Of a stretch of 64,000 nucleotides of DNA, positions 11,741-19,664 are shown one piece after another; position 1 is the stretch's first letter, and every line of letters begins with the position of its first letter. The stretch is from Comamonas sp. GTDB lineage: Bacteria > Pseudomonadota > Gammaproteobacteria > Burkholderiales > Burkholderiaceae_C. The DNA lies in the NCBI GenBank assembly GCA_031277805.1, contig JAITLR010000025.1, positions 33,845 through 97,844 of the forward strand, read 5' to 3'. The position numbers and the translations under genes were made by a program. The notes under the pieces are model-generated. The model did no database searches. It had not been told where the DNA came from and saw nothing but the letters and a program-made list of their open reading frames with translations.

Positions 11741-12853
11741 ATGTCCGCACTGTTCACACCCTTTACCCTCAAAAGCCTCACCCTGCGCAACCGCATCGCC
11801 ATTCCGCCGATGTGCCAATACAGCGCCCTTGACGGCTTCACCAACGACTGGCATCAGGCCCACTACGCCTCCATGGCGCGCGGCGGCGCGGGGCTGGTCA
11901 TCGTTGAGGCCACGGGCGTCTCGCCCGAAGGCCGCATCACGCCGGATTGCACCGGGCTGTGGAACGATGCCCAGGTCGAAGGCATGTCCCGCATCGCCGC
12001 CGGCATCAAGGCCGCAGGCGCCGTGCCCGGCATCCAGATCGGTCACGCCGGGCGCAAGGCCAGCGCCAACAACCCCTGGAAAGGCGACGACCACATTCCC
12101 GAGAGCGATGCTCGCAGCTGGCAGCCCATTGCGCCCTCAGCCATCGCCTTTGGCGGCGGACTGCCGCGCACGCCGCGCGCCATGACGCTGGAGGACATCG
12201 CCCGCGTGCAGGCCGACTTCGTCGCCGCCGCCCGCCGCGCGCACGAAGCCGGCTTCGAATGGCTGGAGCTGCACTTCGCCCACGGCTATCTGGCGCAGAG
12301 CTTCTTCTCGGCCCACAGCAACCAGCGCACCGACGCCTATGGCGGCAGTGTGGAAAATCGCGGCCGCTTCCTGCTGGAAACCGTGGCCGCCGTGCGCGAG
12401 GTCTGGCCCGAGCACCTGCCGCTGACGGCGCGTTTCGGCGTCATCGAATACGACGGCCGCGACGAGGAAACCCTGGCCGAGTCCATCGCGCTGGTGGGCC
12501 AGATGCGCGAGCGCGGGCTGGACCTGCTCAACGTCAGCGTCAACTTCGTGATTCCAGGCGTCAGCGTTCCCTGGGGCACGCCCGCTTTCCTCGCGCCCAT
12601 CGCCCAGCGCGTGAGCCGCGAGGCTGGCCTGCCCGTAGCCTCGGGCTGGGGCATGGATGATCCGCAGATTGCCGAGCGCATCGTGGCCGAGCGCCAGGTC
12701 GATCTGGTGATGATCGGCCGCGCCCACCTGGCCAACCCCCACTACCCCTATGCCCTGGCCCAGGCCCTGGGCAAGGAGCGCCCCGACTGGACGCTGCCTG
12801 CGCCTTACGCCCACTGGCTGGAGCGCTACCGCGGCGCCGCCAAGGCCGCCTAA
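11741..12853 (+). CDS. Old Yellow Enzyme family NADH:flavin oxidoreductase (YqjM/XenA-like)
   Basis: FMN-dependent ene-reductase of 370 residues that reduces activated C=C bonds of enals, enones or nitro compounds with NAD(P)H. The TIM-barrel begins LFTPFTLKSLTLRNRIAIPPMCQY with the Cys typical of the thermophilic-like/YqjM class; PGIQIGHAGRKA supplies the substrate-binding histidine region, ELHFAHGYLAQSFFS the flavin and active-site loop, and the C-terminal VDLVMIGRAHLANPHYP the phosphate-binding loop. The ATG at 11741 matches the family N terminus; longer in-frame starts upstream add sequence with no family match. It is divergent from the DUF294 gene across 244 bases in which I recognise no strong site. 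The physiological substrate is unknown. Confidence 0.9.
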   Translation: MSALFTPFTLKSLTLRNRIAIPPMCQYSALDGFTNDWHQAHYASMARGGAGLVIVEATGVSPEGRITPDCTGLWNDAQVEGMSRIAAGIKAAGAVPGIQIGHAGRKASANNPWKGDDHIPESDARSWQPIAPSAIAFGGGLPRTPRAMTLEDIARVQADFVAAARRAHEAGFEWLELHFAHGYLAQSFFSAHSNQRTDAYGGSVENRGRFLLETVAAVREVWPEHLPLTARFGVIEYDGRDEETLAESIALVGQMRERGLDLLNVSVNFVIPGVSVPWGTPAFLAPIAQRVSREAGLPVASGWGMDDPQIAERIVAERQVDLVMIGRAHLANPHYPYALAQALGKERPDWTLPAPYAHWLERYRGAAKAA

Positions 12854-12887
12854 AGCAGCTGCCTAAGGCCGCACCGCCCTGGCCAGG

Positions 12888-13661
12888 CTAGCGCACCCAG
12901 GCGCAGCCGCCATCCACGACCAAGGTGGAGCCCACCACATAGTCGCCAGCGCGCGAGGCCAGGAAGATGGCGGCGCCAGCCATGTCCTCGGGCTGGCCTA
13001 TGCGGCCCAGCGGCACGCGCGCGGCGGTTTCCTCGGCATGGTCGCGTGCGCTCTTGTTCATTTCGGAGGCAAAGGGGCCGGGCGCGATGGCGCTGACCAC
13101 GATGCGCTCAGGCGCCAGGCGCATGGCCATACGCTTGGTCAGATGGATCAGGCCGGCCTTGCTGGCCGCGTAGGAATAGGTCTCCCAGGGATTGACCGAC
13201 ACGCCATCGATCGACGCGATATGGATCACCTTGGCCAAATGATCGCCCGCCGCGGCCTTGCGCAGCATGGGCGTGAGCGCCTGGGTCAGGAAGAAGGGCG
13301 ACTTCATGTTCAGGTCCACCACCTTGTCCCAGCCGCTTTCGGGGAACTCGTCATAGGGCGCGCCCCAGGCCGCGCCTGCATTGTTGACGAGGATGTCGAG
13401 CTGGCTCTCATGCTGGCCATAGGCCTCGACCAGCGCCTTCACGCCGTCCAGCGTGGACACATCGCCCGGTAGCGAGACGCAATGGCCCAGGGCCGACAGC
13501 TCGCGCGCTGTCTCGTCGCAGGCCTCGGCCTTGCGCGCCGAGATATAGACGCGTGCGCCCTGGCGCACAAAGCCTTCGGCAATCATGCGGCCAATGCCGC
13601 GCGAACCGCCGGTGACAAGGGCAGCTCGGCCCTTGAGCGAAAACATTTGCTGGGTATCCAT
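12888..13661 (-). CDS. Short-chain dehydrogenase/reductase (RhlG/gluconate-dehydrogenase-like)
   Basis: Classical SDR oxidoreductase of 257 residues. It shows the cofactor loop TGGSRGIGRMIAEGF, the NNAG motif (ILVNNAGAAWG), the catalytic Ser in IASIDGVSV and the YSYAASK Tyr-Lys pair, and ends in the common SDR tail GSTLVVDGG. The sequence ARK in the second strand region (YISARKAEAC) favours NADP(H). AGGAG precedes the ATG. It is convergent with the Old Yellow Enzyme gene (34 bases between stops) and about 80 bases downstream of the HCCA-isomerase-like gene on the same strand. The closest group by eye is the RhlG or 3-oxoacyl-reductase-like SDRs; the substrate is unproven. Confidence 0.87.
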   Translation of the reverse strand: MDTQQMFSLKGRAALVTGGSRGIGRMIAEGFVRQGARVYISARKAEACDETARELSALGHCVSLPGDVSTLDGVKALVEAYGQHESQLDILVNNAGAAWGAPYDEFPESGWDKVVDLNMKSPFFLTQALTPMLRKAAAGDHLAKVIHIASIDGVSVNPWETYSYAASKAGLIHLTKRMAMRLAPERIVVSAIAPGPFASEMNKSARDHAEETAARVPLGRIGQPEDMAGAAIFLASRAGDYVVGSTLVVDGGCAWVR

Positions 13662-13741
13662 GGTGCTGAAGTCTCCTCAGATTCAGCACAGCAGCTTATG
13701 CAATCGCCCTCAAAGCCGCGGTCGCCAATGCGCCAGAGCAT

Positions 13742-14380
13742 TCAGCCCAGCCCGGACTCCACGCCCGCCGCCGCATCCCATCCCTGCTCGAACCAGGCAT
13801 CGCCCTGTAGGCAGGCGCGCAGCATGGGCAGACCGTCCAGGCCAAAAAAGACATGCTCGTCCACCACAAAGCTGGGCACGCCAAACAGGCCCGCCGCTAC
13901 AGCGGCTTCGGTATTGGAGCGCAGCAAGGCCTTGGCCCGCTCCTGGGCCTGGTCATCCGTGCGCAGTTGCGCGGTCAGCTGCGCCCGCAAGGCGTCAAGA
14001 CGCCCGGGTGCCAATGCATCCGCTCCGCCCTCCCACACATGGCGGAAAATGGCTTCGGCCGTGAAGCGGTTGATGCAACCGTCATCGCTGCATTCCAGCG
14101 CCAGTCGCAGCAGGGGCAAGGGGTTGAAGGGATGACGCTGCGGCATCTGCAACGGCGTTCCCTGCGCATGGCCCAGCCATTGGGCATGGCGGTAGGTCCA
14201 ATCGCGCTTGGGCGCAATGCCTGCAGGGCCGGGGTTCGCGTATTGCTTGAGCAAAGCGCCCAGCAGAACCGGGCGATACCGCACATAGCAACTGATGCCT
14301 CTGAGCTGCTCGGGCAACTGGGCAAACGCCAACCAGGCATAGGGCGAGACAAAGTCCAGATAACAAGTGATGTGCTTCAT
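13742..14380 (-). CDS. 2-hydroxychromene-2-carboxylate isomerase-like (DsbA/GST-kappa fold) protein
   Basis: Thioredoxin-fold protein of 212 residues. The N terminus CYLDFVSPYAWLAF carries the Ser of the glutathione-binding SPY motif that replaces the DsbA CxxC, and GVPSFVVDEHVFFGLDGLPML is the cis-Pro and C-terminal strand block of the HCCA isomerase family. The founding enzyme works in naphthalene degradation, but most genomic homologues outside such clusters have no known substrate, and no ring-cleavage genes flank this one. It follows DUF1289 by 15 bases and is probably in one transcript with ybaK and DUF1289. Confidence 0.85.
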   Translation of the reverse strand: MKHITCYLDFVSPYAWLAFAQLPEQLRGISCYVRYRPVLLGALLKQYANPGPAGIAPKRDWTYRHAQWLGHAQGTPLQMPQRHPFNPLPLLRLALECSDDGCINRFTAEAIFRHVWEGGADALAPGRLDALRAQLTAQLRTDDQAQERAKALLRSNTEAAVAAGLFGVPSFVVDEHVFFGLDGLPMLRACLQGDAWFEQGWDAAAGVESGLG

Positions 14381-14395
14381 CTTCTGCCTTTCCGC

Positions 14396-14689
14396 TCACG
14401 AATCCGTGCTTCTTGGATCCTTCAATCCCGCACGCTTGAGCAGCTGCTCCCAGATCTGCAGGCGCTGCCCGTCATCGGCCTTGGACCAGGCCCGGATTTC
14501 GTCAATGGTACGAAAGCAGCCCTTGCAATGGCTGCGATCCTCGGTCATGCGGCAGACATTGATGCAAGGGGATGCCACGGGCTGCTCGGCCTCGGCCCAG
14601 AGCAGGGCTACCTCGGCCCTGGTTGCCAATTGCACCAGTTGCTGCGCCTGTTGATCCTGCTGCTCTTGCAGACTCAAAATTTCGCTCAT
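14396..14689 (-). CDS. DUF1289 small cysteine protein
   Basis: Protein of 97 residues. The DUF1289 core is ASPCINVCRMTEDRSHCKGC, a four-cysteine cluster that probably holds an iron-sulfur centre or zinc, followed by the RTIDEIRAW motif. The ATG at 14689 overlaps the ybaK stop by four bases (ATGA), which fixes the start better than an upstream in-frame codon. An N-terminal Gln-rich stretch of about 30 residues precedes the domain. DUF1289 proteins have no firmly established function. Confidence 0.87.
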   Translation of the reverse strand: MSEILSLQEQQDQQAQQLVQLATRAEVALLWAEAEQPVASPCINVCRMTEDRSHCKGCFRTIDEIRAWSKADDGQRLQIWEQLLKRAGLKDPRSTDS

Positions 14690-15183
14690 GACGACTCCAC
14701 CACATCCGACCACGGGGCACTGGTCAAGGCCTGCAGTTGCGCAGGCGTTGAGGGAAACACGCCATAAGGGTGACCTGCTGCGGCCCAGACCACATCAAAG
14801 CGCTGCAGCTCCTGGTCGATCAAGGTCACGACCTTGGTAGCGTGAGCCACGGGGCTGACGCCGCCAATCGAAAAGCCCGTGCTGGCCTTGACAAAATCCG
14901 CGTCTGCGCGCCCCACGGTGCCGACCAGGGCCTTGACCTTCTTCTCATCCACACGCCTGTCGCCCGAGGTCACGACCAGCACGGCCGCGCCGTCCAGCTT
15001 GCGTTTGAAGATGATGCTCTTGGCAACCTGCCCCACCAGAATGCTGAGCTGATCGGCAGCTTCCTGCGCGGTGCGTGCTGCGCCGTCCAGCATCTGCGGC
15101 GCATGGGGATGACCGGCATCCTGCAAAAAGCGGCTGACGCGCTGCACCCCTTCAGGCAGCGCGTGAAGTTCTGATCCACACAT
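14686..15183 (-). CDS. ybaK: YbaK/EbsC-type aminoacyl-tRNA deacylase
   Basis: Trans-editing enzyme of 165 residues that hydrolyses mischarged aminoacyl-tRNA (Cys-tRNA-Pro or similar). The fold markers are VAKSIIFKRKLDGAAVLVVTSGDRRVD, with the conserved catalytic-site lysine, and FSIGGVSPVAH, the family GGxSP loop, and the C terminus VWAAAGHPYGVFP. The ATG at 15183 is chosen because the upstream extension is low in similarity and rich in Arg/Pro typical of a shadow reading. It is the first gene of a coupled ybaK-DUF1289-HCCA isomerase-like set. Confidence 0.88.
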   Translation of the reverse strand: MCGSELHALPEGVQRVSRFLQDAGHPHAPQMLDGAARTAQEAADQLSILVGQVAKSIIFKRKLDGAAVLVVTSGDRRVDEKKVKALVGTVGRADADFVKASTGFSIGGVSPVAHATKVVTLIDQELQRFDVVWAAAGHPYGVFPSTPAQLQALTSAPWSDVVESS

Positions 15184-15223
15184 ACAAACTCTCGAAGAAA
15201 GAGCGCCCACCGCGCCCTGTGCA

Positions 15224-16288
15224 TCAAGTGTACTGAGTGATGTATGCGCTGTGCGCGCAGGGTGTACAGGCAAAGCCGTAAAGCATGCCGCCACTGCCCC
15301 AGCAATGGGCGTCTCCGCCCTCGGCCTGCGGAATCTGCGAATCCAGCTGCAGCACAAAATGCATGGTCTGACCGCAGCAGGTGCACAGCGGCTCCCAGGG
15401 CGACTGGATCCACGCAGGCTCACCGCCGACGCGATACAGATTCTCGCGGCCGTTGGACTGGCCCCAGTCCTGGCGTTGCCAGCGTGCGGGAGTCTCTGCC
15501 AGCGCGACTTCGGTGGCTCGCAAAGGTCCGTATTCCCGCTCCGGTTCTTGCTGCAACCCGTCCTGCGCGGCGTTCAGGCAATGGGCCTGACCCGCTTCAT
15601 CATGACGGTAATGCAGCTCGCCGATGCCGCTTTCCATACAGGACAGGCACAGCTGCAAATGCACGGTTTTGTCAGCGGGCCGATCTCCGCCGAACACCTT
15701 GCTGGCCGGCAGACTGATCAGGTGCTGCAGCGGCCCGCCACAACGCTGGCAGTGGCCCACACCCGCGCCGCCAAAGCGATAGCGTTCGGAGCCGGGCTGC
15801 AGATTCCAGCTTGGGTGCCAGTGCCGGGGAATCCATGCAATGGTGCGATCCAGATAGCGGGGTGGAAATATCAAATGCATAGCTGCTTGCGCAATTTGCA
15901 CCTGCGTTTCAGCTTCAAATTGCTCTACATCGAAGTCCAGCTCAGCGAGAGACGCTATCAAAGGTTTGATGAGTTCGGGCTGTTGATAGCTGGCGGCCTC
16001 CAGCACAGCACGCTCGGCATTGCTCATGCTGCCGCGCGCCTGGGCCGATTGCAGGGCCACGGCCACCAGCTCGGGCCAGTCCTCGTCGGCCAGCCAGGAC
16101 AGCGTGTCGTGCAGCGTCACATGCCAGCGCGTATTGCCCGCCAGCAGCGCCTGCGCCAGCTGCCTGACTTCGGCTGCAGGCGCATGCTGCAGCCAGGGCA
16201 TGAGTGCGCGAGAGACCGCCTCCAGTTGAACGGCCTTGACGGACTCGTCCACATCCAGCGCCGCGATGAAATCTGCTGCTGTCTGCAT
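15224..16288 (-). CDS. Uncharacterised protein with paired cysteines, C-terminal half YwqG/PDCD2-like
   Basis: Protein of 354 residues with no certain family. The N-terminal half is helical and leucine-rich. From about residue 175 four CxxC-like pairs appear: CQRCGG, CLSC, CTCCGQ and CTPC. The run LYRVGGEPAWIQSPWEPLC, then MHFVLQLDS and WGSGGMLYGF resemble the DUF1963 (YwqG)/PDCD2 C-terminal pattern of a GG.P.WIQ motif, cysteine pairs and a QLD strand. That suggests a metal-binding protein, probably zinc. It sits 12 bases upstream of nothing else obvious and directly downstream of the DUF2799 lipoprotein pair, likely co-transcribed. The codons at 15879-15892 coincide with a dispersed repeat half-site. 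Confidence 0.7.
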   Translation of the reverse strand: MQTAADFIAALDVDESVKAVQLEAVSRALMPWLQHAPAAEVRQLAQALLAGNTRWHVTLHDTLSWLADEDWPELVAVALQSAQARGSMSNAERAVLEAASYQQPELIKPLIASLAELDFDVEQFEAETQVQIAQAAMHLIFPPRYLDRTIAWIPRHWHPSWNLQPGSERYRFGGAGVGHCQRCGGPLQHLISLPASKVFGGDRPADKTVHLQLCLSCMESGIGELHYRHDEAGQAHCLNAAQDGLQQEPEREYGPLRATEVALAETPARWQRQDWGQSNGRENLYRVGGEPAWIQSPWEPLCTCCGQTMHFVLQLDSQIPQAEGGDAHCWGSGGMLYGFACTPCAHSAYITQYT

Positions 16289-16300
16289 ATGCGGCTGCGC

Positions 16301-16861
16301 TTACTTGGGCTGCATTTGCGCGAATTTGAAGCGCAGCTGCAGCATCTCGACATTCAGATCACGCAAGTCTTTTTCCACATAGGCAATATGACTGGCGCTG
16401 TTCTTGGCGCTGCGTGCTTCGCGCAGCTCCTTTTTCTTCGTGTCGATGCGACGCTCCAGCTGAGCCATTTCTTCCTGCATGTCCAGCCGCTCGCGCACCG
16501 GGCCATAGCCTTGCAAAAAGGCGGGCTCCACCTGAGCCGGGCAATAGCCATACTGGTATTTGCGGCCCGCCTCGGCAAACGCCTTGCCGCTCTCGGCCGT
16601 GCAAAAGCCCCGTAGGCCCTGCATCCAGCCCTGCTGATAGGCGCGCACATCCATCTGCACGCCGTTGTCCTTGCAAGCTCTGAAATGGCGCTTGGCCCGG
16701 GTGGTGATGTCCTGCTTGCCGTCCATGGCGTCCAGCTGCCCCAGATAGGCCCAGTCGGTGTCCTTGCATTCCTGAGCGTCCATGCCGGCACAGGCGGAAA
16801 GCAAGGCGGCGGCAGATAGCGTCAAAACCAGATAAATACGTGATGCATACATGGGGCTCAT
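16301..16861 (-). CDS. DUF2799 lipoprotein (downstream copy)
   Basis: Predicted lipoprotein of 186 residues. The signal peptide ends in the lipobox LLSAC, with the mature N terminus CAGMDAQEC. The DUF2799 region has the repeated Trp/Cys/Gly pattern (DWAYLGQLDAMDGK, AYQQGWMQGLRGFCT, YGYCPAQVEPAF), then a charged coiled-coil-like tail. It is a paralogue of the next gene upstream and lies 30 bases behind it. The ATG at 16861 is uncertain: a GTG at 16879 and an ATG at 16852 are also in frame, but this start gives a length equal to the paralogue. Function unknown. Confidence 0.78.
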   Translation of the reverse strand: MSPMYASRIYLVLTLSAAALLSACAGMDAQECKDTDWAYLGQLDAMDGKQDITTRAKRHFRACKDNGVQMDVRAYQQGWMQGLRGFCTAESGKAFAEAGRKYQYGYCPAQVEPAFLQGYGPVRERLDMQEEMAQLERRIDTKKKELREARSAKNSASHIAYVEKDLRDLNVEMLQLRFKFAQMQPK

Positions 16862-16891
16862 GGTAACAACCGGCCCCACACAGTCTGATAA

Positions 16892-17452
16892 CTAGCGGTC
16901 CATGGATTGCCGCATGCGCTCACTTTGGAGCTGGCTGTTCAGCGCACTGACTTCGCCCTTAAGGCGGGAGATTTTTCCGTCGTCGCTGCTATCCTTCTTG
17001 GACTGCAGACGGATGATTTCGCTATTTTTGCGATTGATATCCCGCTGCAGGCCGTCAATGCGCTGCTGATACTGATACCTCTTGTAAGCGGGAAGATAGC
17101 TCGCAAGAAACTGGCTTTCCGCCCCTGGCGGACAGTAGCCAGGCTTGTAATTGCCACCTCGATCGCCAAAGGCCTGCCCGCCCGGGAAAGTGCAGAACTC
17201 CCTGAGTCCCTCATTCCAGCCATGCTGATAGGCAGCCATATCCATGCGATAGCCATGCTCGCTGCAGGCCTGAGCCCGGTCGCCCGCCATCGAGACATCC
17301 TTTCCCTTGCTGGCATCTGCATAGCCCAGCCCCGACCAGTTGGCCGCGCGGCACTCATCGGCATTCATCGTCGAACAGCCCGCTGACAGACTCACCACCG
17401 CGACCAGCCATGCAAAGCGAAAGGCCGTCTGTTTTTCCACATGCATATCCAC
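16892..17452 (-). CDS. DUF2799 lipoprotein (upstream copy)
   Basis: Predicted lipoprotein of 186 residues, lipobox LSAGC (mature end CSTMNADEC). It shares with the downstream copy the order DEC...W.GLGYADASKGK, YQHGWNEGLREFCTFPGG, YKPGYCPPGAESQFLASY and a C-terminal coiled coil (about residues 125-180), so the two arose by tandem duplication and have diverged well below half identity by eye. GGAGG-like sequence precedes the start. A single DUF2799 gene is the common arrangement in related proteobacteria; the function is unknown, probably envelope-related. Confidence 0.82.
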   Translation of the reverse strand: MDMHVEKQTAFRFAWLVAVVSLSAGCSTMNADECRAANWSGLGYADASKGKDVSMAGDRAQACSEHGYRMDMAAYQHGWNEGLREFCTFPGGQAFGDRGGNYKPGYCPPGAESQFLASYLPAYKRYQYQQRIDGLQRDINRKNSEIIRLQSKKDSSDDGKISRLKGEVSALNSQLQSERMRQSMDR

Positions 17453-17511
17453 ACCTCCTTATATTTGCAAGAAAGCATAGAAGCGCGCATCACGCGTTTG
17501 ATGTCAAACCC

Positions 17512-18420
17512 TCAACCGGCACGCTTGGTCAGCAGCGCCTTGGCCACACGTGACTGCGTGGGACGCCCCAGGTGATCGCTGATGAACTGGCCCGCGTCGA
17601 TGAGTTTGTCCAGGTCGATACCCGTCTCGATACCCATGCCTTGCAGCAGATAGATCACGTCTTCGGTGGCCACATTGCCCGTGGCGCCCTTCGCATAGGG
17701 GCAGCCGCCCAGGCCCGCGACCGAAGACTGAAAATTCCAGACGCCCAGCTCCAGCGCCGCCAGCGTGTTGCTTAAGGCCTGGCCATAGGTATCGTGAAAA
17801 TGGCCGGAGACCTGATCGATGCCGAAATGTGCCAGAGCCGCTTCCAGCGCCTTCTGCACCTTGATGGGCGTGCCCACGCCAATGGTGTCGGCCACATCGA
17901 CGCGCTGCACGCCGATGTCCTTCATCAGCCTGGCGACATAGCCCACTTTCTCGGGTGCAATCTCGCCCTCGTAAGGGCAGCCCACGGTGCAGCTGATGGC
18001 ACCGCGCACGGCAATGCCTGCATCGAGTGCGGCCTGCACCACGGGGGCGAAACGCTCGATGCTTTCGGCAATCGAGCAGTTGATGTTCTTCTGACTGAAG
18101 GCCTCGCTGGCCGCACCAAACACCACGATTTCGTCAGGGCGGGAAGCCACTGCAGCCTCGAAGCCTTTGAGATTGGGCGTCAGCACCGAATAAAGCACCC
18201 CGCTGTCACGCACTATCCCGGCCATGACGGAGGCAGCATCGGCCATCTGCGGCACCCATTTGGGCGACACAAAGCTGGTGACCTCGATTTCCTTGAGGCC
18301 CGCGTCCTGCAGGCGCTGCACCAGCTCGATCTTGACTGCGGCTGGCACAGGCTGCTTCTCGTTTTGCAGGCCGTCGCGCGGACCTACGTCGATGATCTTG
18401 ACGCGTGCGGGGTACTTCAT
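17512..18420 (-). CDS. liuE: Hydroxymethylglutaryl-CoA lyase
   Basis: Cleaves 3-hydroxy-3-methylglutaryl-CoA to acetoacetate and acetyl-CoA, the last step of leucine/isovalerate degradation. The 302-residue TIM barrel has the N-terminal metal and acid motif VGPRDGLQNEK, the GAISCTVGCPYEGE block, DVADTIGVG with the metal-binding residues, HFHDTYGQAL, and the signature GLGGCPYAKGATGNVATEDV with the catalytic Cys. GGAGAACGAA precedes the ATG. It is the most downstream of the liu genes on this strand, after ghrA-like, liuD, DUF4126, liuC, hydrolase and liuB, though a repeat and the reductase gene interrupt the block. Confidence 0.94.
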   Translation of the reverse strand: MKYPARVKIIDVGPRDGLQNEKQPVPAAVKIELVQRLQDAGLKEIEVTSFVSPKWVPQMADAASVMAGIVRDSGVLYSVLTPNLKGFEAAVASRPDEIVVFGAASEAFSQKNINCSIAESIERFAPVVQAALDAGIAVRGAISCTVGCPYEGEIAPEKVGYVARLMKDIGVQRVDVADTIGVGTPIKVQKALEAALAHFGIDQVSGHFHDTYGQALSNTLAALELGVWNFQSSVAGLGGCPYAKGATGNVATEDVIYLLQGMGIETGIDLDKLIDAGQFISDHLGRPTQSRVAKALLTKRAG

Positions 18421-18487
18421 TTCGTTCTCCTATCGTTTCTTGACCTTAATCGCTAAACAAGCCCCCGTCGCAAGAGACGCCTAGCAA

Positions 18488-18561
18488 GGGCCGCCCCGCA
18501 GCGTTGGCGTCGTCCCCCCCTTCCGCAGAGAAAGGGGGAAGCCACATAGCGGCTCAGGGGG
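18488..18561. repeat. Dispersed hairpin repeat, copy A
   Basis: Contains GTCGTCCCCCCCTTCC, then a complementary AAAGGGGGAAG and the end GCGGCTCAGGGGG. The same order of blocks (GTCGTCCCCC, G-run, GAAG.CAC..AGCG.CTCAGGG) occurs at 27789-27882. It matches a short GC-rich intergenic repeat that I recognise from Comamonadaceae genomes. It lies against the stop codon of the reductase gene. Confidence 0.7.
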
Positions 18562-19485
18562 TTAATACCCTTTTCTCAGGTCCACACGACCTGTCACGGA
18601 CTCACCCCGGCTCATGGCAGCGACCTTGCCCACAATCTGGGCAATGCTGTCCGCCGCCAGCGTGCGGGCCGAGGTATGGGGGGTGAGGATGATTTTGGGC
18701 TGGTTCCAGAACAGGTGATTTTCGGGCAACGGTTCCTCGCGGAACACGTCCAGCATGGCGCCGCTGACATGGCCGGTCTCGATCTGCGCCACCAGGTCGG
18801 CATCGACCACATGGCCGCCGCGCCCCACGTTGATCACATAGGCTCCGGGTTGCAGCAAGGACAGCGTGCGCGCATTGATGATGTCGCGGGTTTCGTCGTG
18901 CAAAGGCAGCAGGTTGACCAGAATGCGGGTCCTGGACAGAAAGTCGTCAAAGCTTTCCATGCCGTTGAAGCATTGGATGCCTTCCATCTCGCGCGGCGAA
19001 CGGCTCCAGCCGTTGACCTTGAAGTCAAACACCGTGAGTGCCTTGGCCACGCGCTCGCCCATCTTGCCCAGGCCCATCACGCCCACGGGATAGTCGGCGC
19101 GCCTGGGGTTGCGCTGGTGCTGCCACACACCCTGCTCCATATCGGACTCGTACTGGTCGAGGCCGCGGAAAAAGCGGATCACGGCCTGCGCCACGTACTC
19201 GGCCATCTGCACGGCCATGCCCGCATCTTCCAGACGGTAAACGGGCAGCTCGGCAGGAATCTGAAGGCGCAGCAGCTCATCCACGCCCGCGCCGATGTTG
19301 AACATGGCCTTGAGGCCGGCGGCCTGCTCGTCGATGAACTGCTGGGGCGGTGCCCAGACCAACGCATAGTCGGCCTGTGCCGCGCCCGGCTCCCAGATGG
19401 CAATCTCCGCGCCAGGCAGCGCTTCATGCAAACCTTTGAGCCAGGGTTCTGGCCGCGTATCTTCACAGCAAAATAGGACTTTCAT
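18562..19485 (-). CDS. ghrA: Glyoxylate/hydroxypyruvate reductase A-like D-2-hydroxyacid dehydrogenase
   Basis: NAD(P)H-dependent reductase of 307 residues for glyoxylate or hydroxypyruvate. It has the GhrA-type N terminus (LFCCEDTRPEPWLKGL), the nucleotide-binding loop VMGLGKMGERVAKAL, LLPLHDETRDIINA, NVGRGGHVVDADLV with the catalytic region, and the histidine of ILTPHTSARTL. Its length and sequence fit GhrA rather than GhrB or SerA. It interrupts the liu gene order, between liuE and liuD, and the sequence on both sides is filled by repeat elements, suggesting an independent acquisition or rearrangement. The Shine-Dalgarno is weak. Confidence 0.88.
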   Translation of the reverse strand: MKVLFCCEDTRPEPWLKGLHEALPGAEIAIWEPGAAQADYALVWAPPQQFIDEQAAGLKAMFNIGAGVDELLRLQIPAELPVYRLEDAGMAVQMAEYVAQAVIRFFRGLDQYESDMEQGVWQHQRNPRRADYPVGVMGLGKMGERVAKALTVFDFKVNGWSRSPREMEGIQCFNGMESFDDFLSRTRILVNLLPLHDETRDIINARTLSLLQPGAYVINVGRGGHVVDADLVAQIETGHVSGAMLDVFREEPLPENHLFWNQPKIILTPHTSARTLAADSIAQIVGKVAAMSRGESVTGRVDLRKGY

Positions 19486-19554
19486 AGGTGTGAAGCCTAA
19501 CGGTTTGGCGCGTCTGCTGCAGACGTCATCGGCAAATAGACCGCTATTGAAAAA

Positions 19555-19640
19555 GAAGCTGTTTGCGGTTGATACATATCGATCTCGGCATCAAATCCGT
19601 CTAGAACTATTGCTCATCCAGCGCCAGCTGCTATTTTTGT
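19555..19640. repeat. Degenerate copy of the GCGCAAGCAGCTAT repeat family
   Basis: Between liuD and the reductase gene. One arm reads AGCTGTTTGCGGTTGAT, the other ATCCAGCGCCAGCTGCTATT, an imperfect inverted pair whose ends match the family half-site with several differences. The element may serve as terminator of liuD. Confidence 0.5.
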
Positions 19641-19664
19641 AAAACAGTTCAACTCTGCCGTGGC

